The notes below the pieces were generated by a model, which was given only the letters and a program-made list of their open reading frames with translations, was not told the DNA's origin and did no database searches. DNA of 7,575 nucleotides from Bacteroidales bacterium UBA1733 (lineage in GTDB: Bacteria > Bacteroidota > Bacteroidia > Bacteroidales > UBA3663): contig DCIF01000051.1 of assembly GCA_002315795.1 (NCBI GenBank), positions 1 through 7,575 of the forward strand, written 5' to 3'. Within the stretch, counting starts at the first letter, position 1. Each line of letters starts with the position of its first letter. Positions 5,920 to 7,575 of the stretch are shown in pieces. Position numbers and translations under genes: made by a program.

Positions 5920-7260
5920 ATGCTTAACATTGAAGAAATAATGACGGGTCTTGAGCGCAAGCACCCAGGAGAGAAGGAGTACCTTCAGGCCGTAAAAGAA
6001 GTGCTGATCTCTATCAAGGATGTCTATGACAAGCACCCGGAGTTCGAGCGCGCCTCACTCATCGAGCGTCTCGTAGAGCCAGAGCGTATCATCACCTTCC
6101 GCGTACCTTGGGTCGATGATCATGGCAAGATCCAGGTCAACCTCGGCTATCGCGTGCAGTACAACTCGGCCATCGGCCCGTATAAGGGAGGTCTGCGTTT
6201 CCACGCATCGGTCAACCTCTCGATCCTCAAGTTCCTCGGCTTCGAGCAGACCTTCAAGAACGCACTCACCACACTGCCTATGGGTGGTGGCAAGGGCGGT
6301 TCAGACTTCTCACCACGTGGCAAGAGCGATGGCGAGGTCATGCGTTTCTGCCAGAGCTTCATGACCGAACTCTATCGCTACGTTGGTCCTGAGGTCGATG
6401 TCCCTGCAGGCGATATCGGTGTAGGTGCGCGTGAGATCGGTTATCTCTTCGGCCAGTACAAGCGCATCACACGCGACTTCAGCGGCGTCCTCACCGGCAA
6501 GAACCTCGAGTATGGCGGCTCGCTCGTACGTCCTGAGGCTACCGGCTTCGGCGGACTCTATTTCGTCAACGAGATGCTCGAGACCGCCGGTCAGAAGATA
6601 GCAGGCAAGACCATAGCTATCTCAGGCTTCGGCAACGTAGCATGGGGTGCTGCCACCAAGGCCACACAGCTCGGTGCCAAGGTCATCACCATCAGTGGTC
6701 CTGACGGATACATCTACGATCCGGAAGGCATCAGTGGCGAGAAGATCGACTATATGCTCGAACTCCGTGCTTCAGGCAACGACATCGTGGCTCCTTATGC
6801 CGAAGAATTCCCTGGCGCTACTTTCTATGCAGGCAAGAAGCCTTGGGAACAGAAGGCCGACATCGCGCTGCCTTGTGCCACCCAGAACGAGCTCAATGGC
6901 GAAGATGCCAAGACGCTCATCGCCAATGGTGTGCTCTGCGTAGGCGAGATCTCGAATATGGGCTGTACCCCAGAGGCCATCGATGCATTCATCGAGCACA
7001 AGCTGCTCTATGCTCCTGGTAAGGCTGTCAATGCAGGTGGTGTGGCTACTTCAGGTCTTGAGATGAGCCAGAACGCCATGCACCTCTCATGGAGTGCTGC
7101 CGACGTTGATGCGCGTCTGCACGAGATCATGCACGGCATTCACCAGCAGTGTCTGCAGTACGGTCGTCAGACCGATGGCTATATCAACTACGTCAAGGGT
7201 GCCAATGTGGCAGGCTTCATGAAAGTAGCCAAGGCCATGATGGCGCAAGGGGTAGTGTAA
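5920..7260 (+). CDS. gdhA: Glutamate dehydrogenase, hexameric (about 50 kDa) type
   Basis: 446 aa, complete, cytoplasmic. It interconverts 2-oxoglutarate plus ammonia and glutamate using NAD(P)(H), a main entry point of ammonia into metabolism in Bacteroidales. Substrate-domain residues are present: K89 in GPYKGGLRFH, K113, catalytic K125 in MGGGKGG, and D165 in PAGDIG; S378 in ATSGLE corresponds to the conserved Ser near the glutamate side chain. The dinucleotide fold has SGFGNVAWGAA at 235-245, followed by SGPDGYIYD at 259-267. The cofactor is uncertain. Phe237 and Pro261 resemble the NAD-specific Clostridium symbiosum enzyme, whereas Bacteroidales relatives have been described as NADP-linked or dual. 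Codon use is strongly biased to ATC, CTC and GGC, suggesting high expression. It has a consensus promoter with two nearby palindromes, and its 3' end overlaps the convergent HAD remnant by 44 bp. No clear terminator follows. Confidence 0.97.
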   Translation: MLNIEEIMTGLERKHPGEKEYLQAVKEVLISIKDVYDKHPEFERASLIERLVEPERIITFRVPWVDDHGKIQVNLGYRVQYNSAIGPYKGGLRFHASVNLSILKFLGFEQTFKNALTTLPMGGGKGGSDFSPRGKSDGEVMRFCQSFMTELYRYVGPEVDVPAGDIGVGAREIGYLFGQYKRITRDFSGVLTGKNLEYGGSLVRPEATGFGGLYFVNEMLETAGQKIAGKTIAISGFGNVAWGAATKATQLGAKVITISGPDGYIYDPEGISGEKIDYMLELRASGNDIVAPYAEEFPGATFYAGKKPWEQKADIALPCATQNELNGEDAKTLIANGVLCVGEISNMGCTPEAIDAFIEHKLLYAPGKAVNAGGVATSGLEMSQNAMHLSWSAADVDARLHEIMHGIHQQCLQYGRQTDGYINYVKGANVAGFMKVAKAMMAQGVV

Positions 7261-7447
7261 ACTGCGTTTTCATCACCTCTGCGTGAATACCTAAACGGAT
7301 AGCAACTTCTACATTGGCTGGGGAGTCGTCAAAGAATGCGGTCTCCTCAGCCTTGATTTTTGCCGTCTGCATGAAGTGCTCAAAGATGCGCTTTGTGCCG
7401 AAGTCGGCCACGACCCCCACCAGGTCGAAGATTATATTCTGATACAT
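7217..7447 (-). pseudogene. HAD-superfamily (subfamily IA) hydrolase remnant with internal deletion
   Basis: The frame is open but encodes only about 76 aa, against roughly 200 for HAD-IA phosphatases. It begins MYQNIIFDLVGVV, which carries motif I with the nucleophile Asp. After FGTK the sequence jumps to RIFEHFM and then EETAFFDDSPANV, which normally lie near the C-terminus just after motif III and in motif IV. The cap domain, motif II (Ser/Thr) and the motif III Lys are missing, about 120-130 residues, with the junction near 7390. The tail from about 7270 runs antisense into gdhA and is probably not native. I chose the ATG at 7447 because relatives start MxxNIIFDL and AAGAG lies 8 nt before it; ATGs at 7453 and 7486 are in frame. 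An active phosphatase is unlikely. It could also be a short protein that is still expressed. Confidence 0.7.
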
Positions 7448-7499
7448 ATCCATTGCTCTTGTTATATTGATGCCAAGTGCATTCACTCACTTTGACATG

Positions 7500-7507
7500 C
7501 AAAGGTA
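7500..7507 (-). promoter_or_regulatory. Bacteroidetes -7 element for the HAD remnant
   Basis: The minus strand reads TACCTTTG, the same 8-mer as the gdhA -7 box, followed by GCATG. A start near 7494 would give a leader of about 47 nt to the ATG at 7447. No TTTG is found 20 bp upstream. The promoter appears intact although the gene is damaged. The remaining DNA to 7575 is AT-rich and shows no gene. Confidence 0.55.
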
Positions 7508-7575
7508 ATCATTCTTTTGCAAGAACCGTTATTCCACCACCAAAAAATCGCTTTTTAATTGTAAAAACTCCTTTC

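Noticed and set aside
7540..7556. Hairpin formed by an A-run and a T-run
   Set aside because: Stem would be A:T only and short; expected by chance in AT-rich intergenic DNA.

Overview
The window looks like chromosomal DNA from a Bacteroidales bacterium, probably Prevotella-like. Three things point there. Promoters have the Bacteroidetes form, a TTTG at about -33 and TAnnTTTG at about -7. Start codons lack Shine-Dalgarno sequences and follow A-rich leaders. The M23 peptidase, short TatD-type hydrolase, PMCA-type calcium ATPase and glutamate dehydrogenase all read like Bacteroidales family members. Genus is inference. No rRNA, tRNA, CRISPR array, transposase or phage gene is visible; this is mostly ordinary core metabolism with an unusual intergenic region.

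Layout, left to right: (1) 1-122, minus strand, 5' end of a gene for an exported protein, cut by the window edge, with its own -7 element at 157-164. (2) 261-2132, minus, an exported M23 zinc metallopeptidase with a long C-terminal beta-rich/Ig-like part. (3) 2223-2765, plus, a TatD-family metal-dependent hydrolase divergent from the peptidase. Its promoter sits so close to the ATG that the mRNA may be leaderless, and its C-terminus is short. (4) 2772-5552, minus, a PMCA-type (P2B) Ca2+ ATPase that converges on the tatD-like gene with only 6 bp between stop codons. (5) 5553-5919, a 367-bp divergent control region. It holds an ATPase promoter, an A/T tract, a 126-bp mosaic array of 18 heptamers (TCCTAAC and TAATAAC), a perfect 14-bp palindrome, a strong gdhA promoter and a second inverted repeat at the predicted gdhA transcription start. 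(6) 5920-7260, plus, hexameric-type glutamate dehydrogenase. (7) 7217-7447, minus, a HAD-superfamily hydrolase remnant that has lost its middle and overlaps the gdhA 3' end convergently. (8) 7448-7575, its leader and a -7 element; nothing else is seen at the right edge.

The genes do not form one pathway. They are mostly single-gene transcription units: cell-wall hydrolysis, a metal-dependent hydrolase, Ca2+ export and ammonia assimilation/glutamate metabolism. The most unusual part is the divergent ATPase/gdhA control region. It combines a two-variant heptamer array, a 168-nt stretch with no G on the + strand, and two separate palindromes flanking or overlapping the gdhA promoter. Three promoters in the window (tatD-like, ATPase, gdhA) share exactly the same 20-bp spacer.
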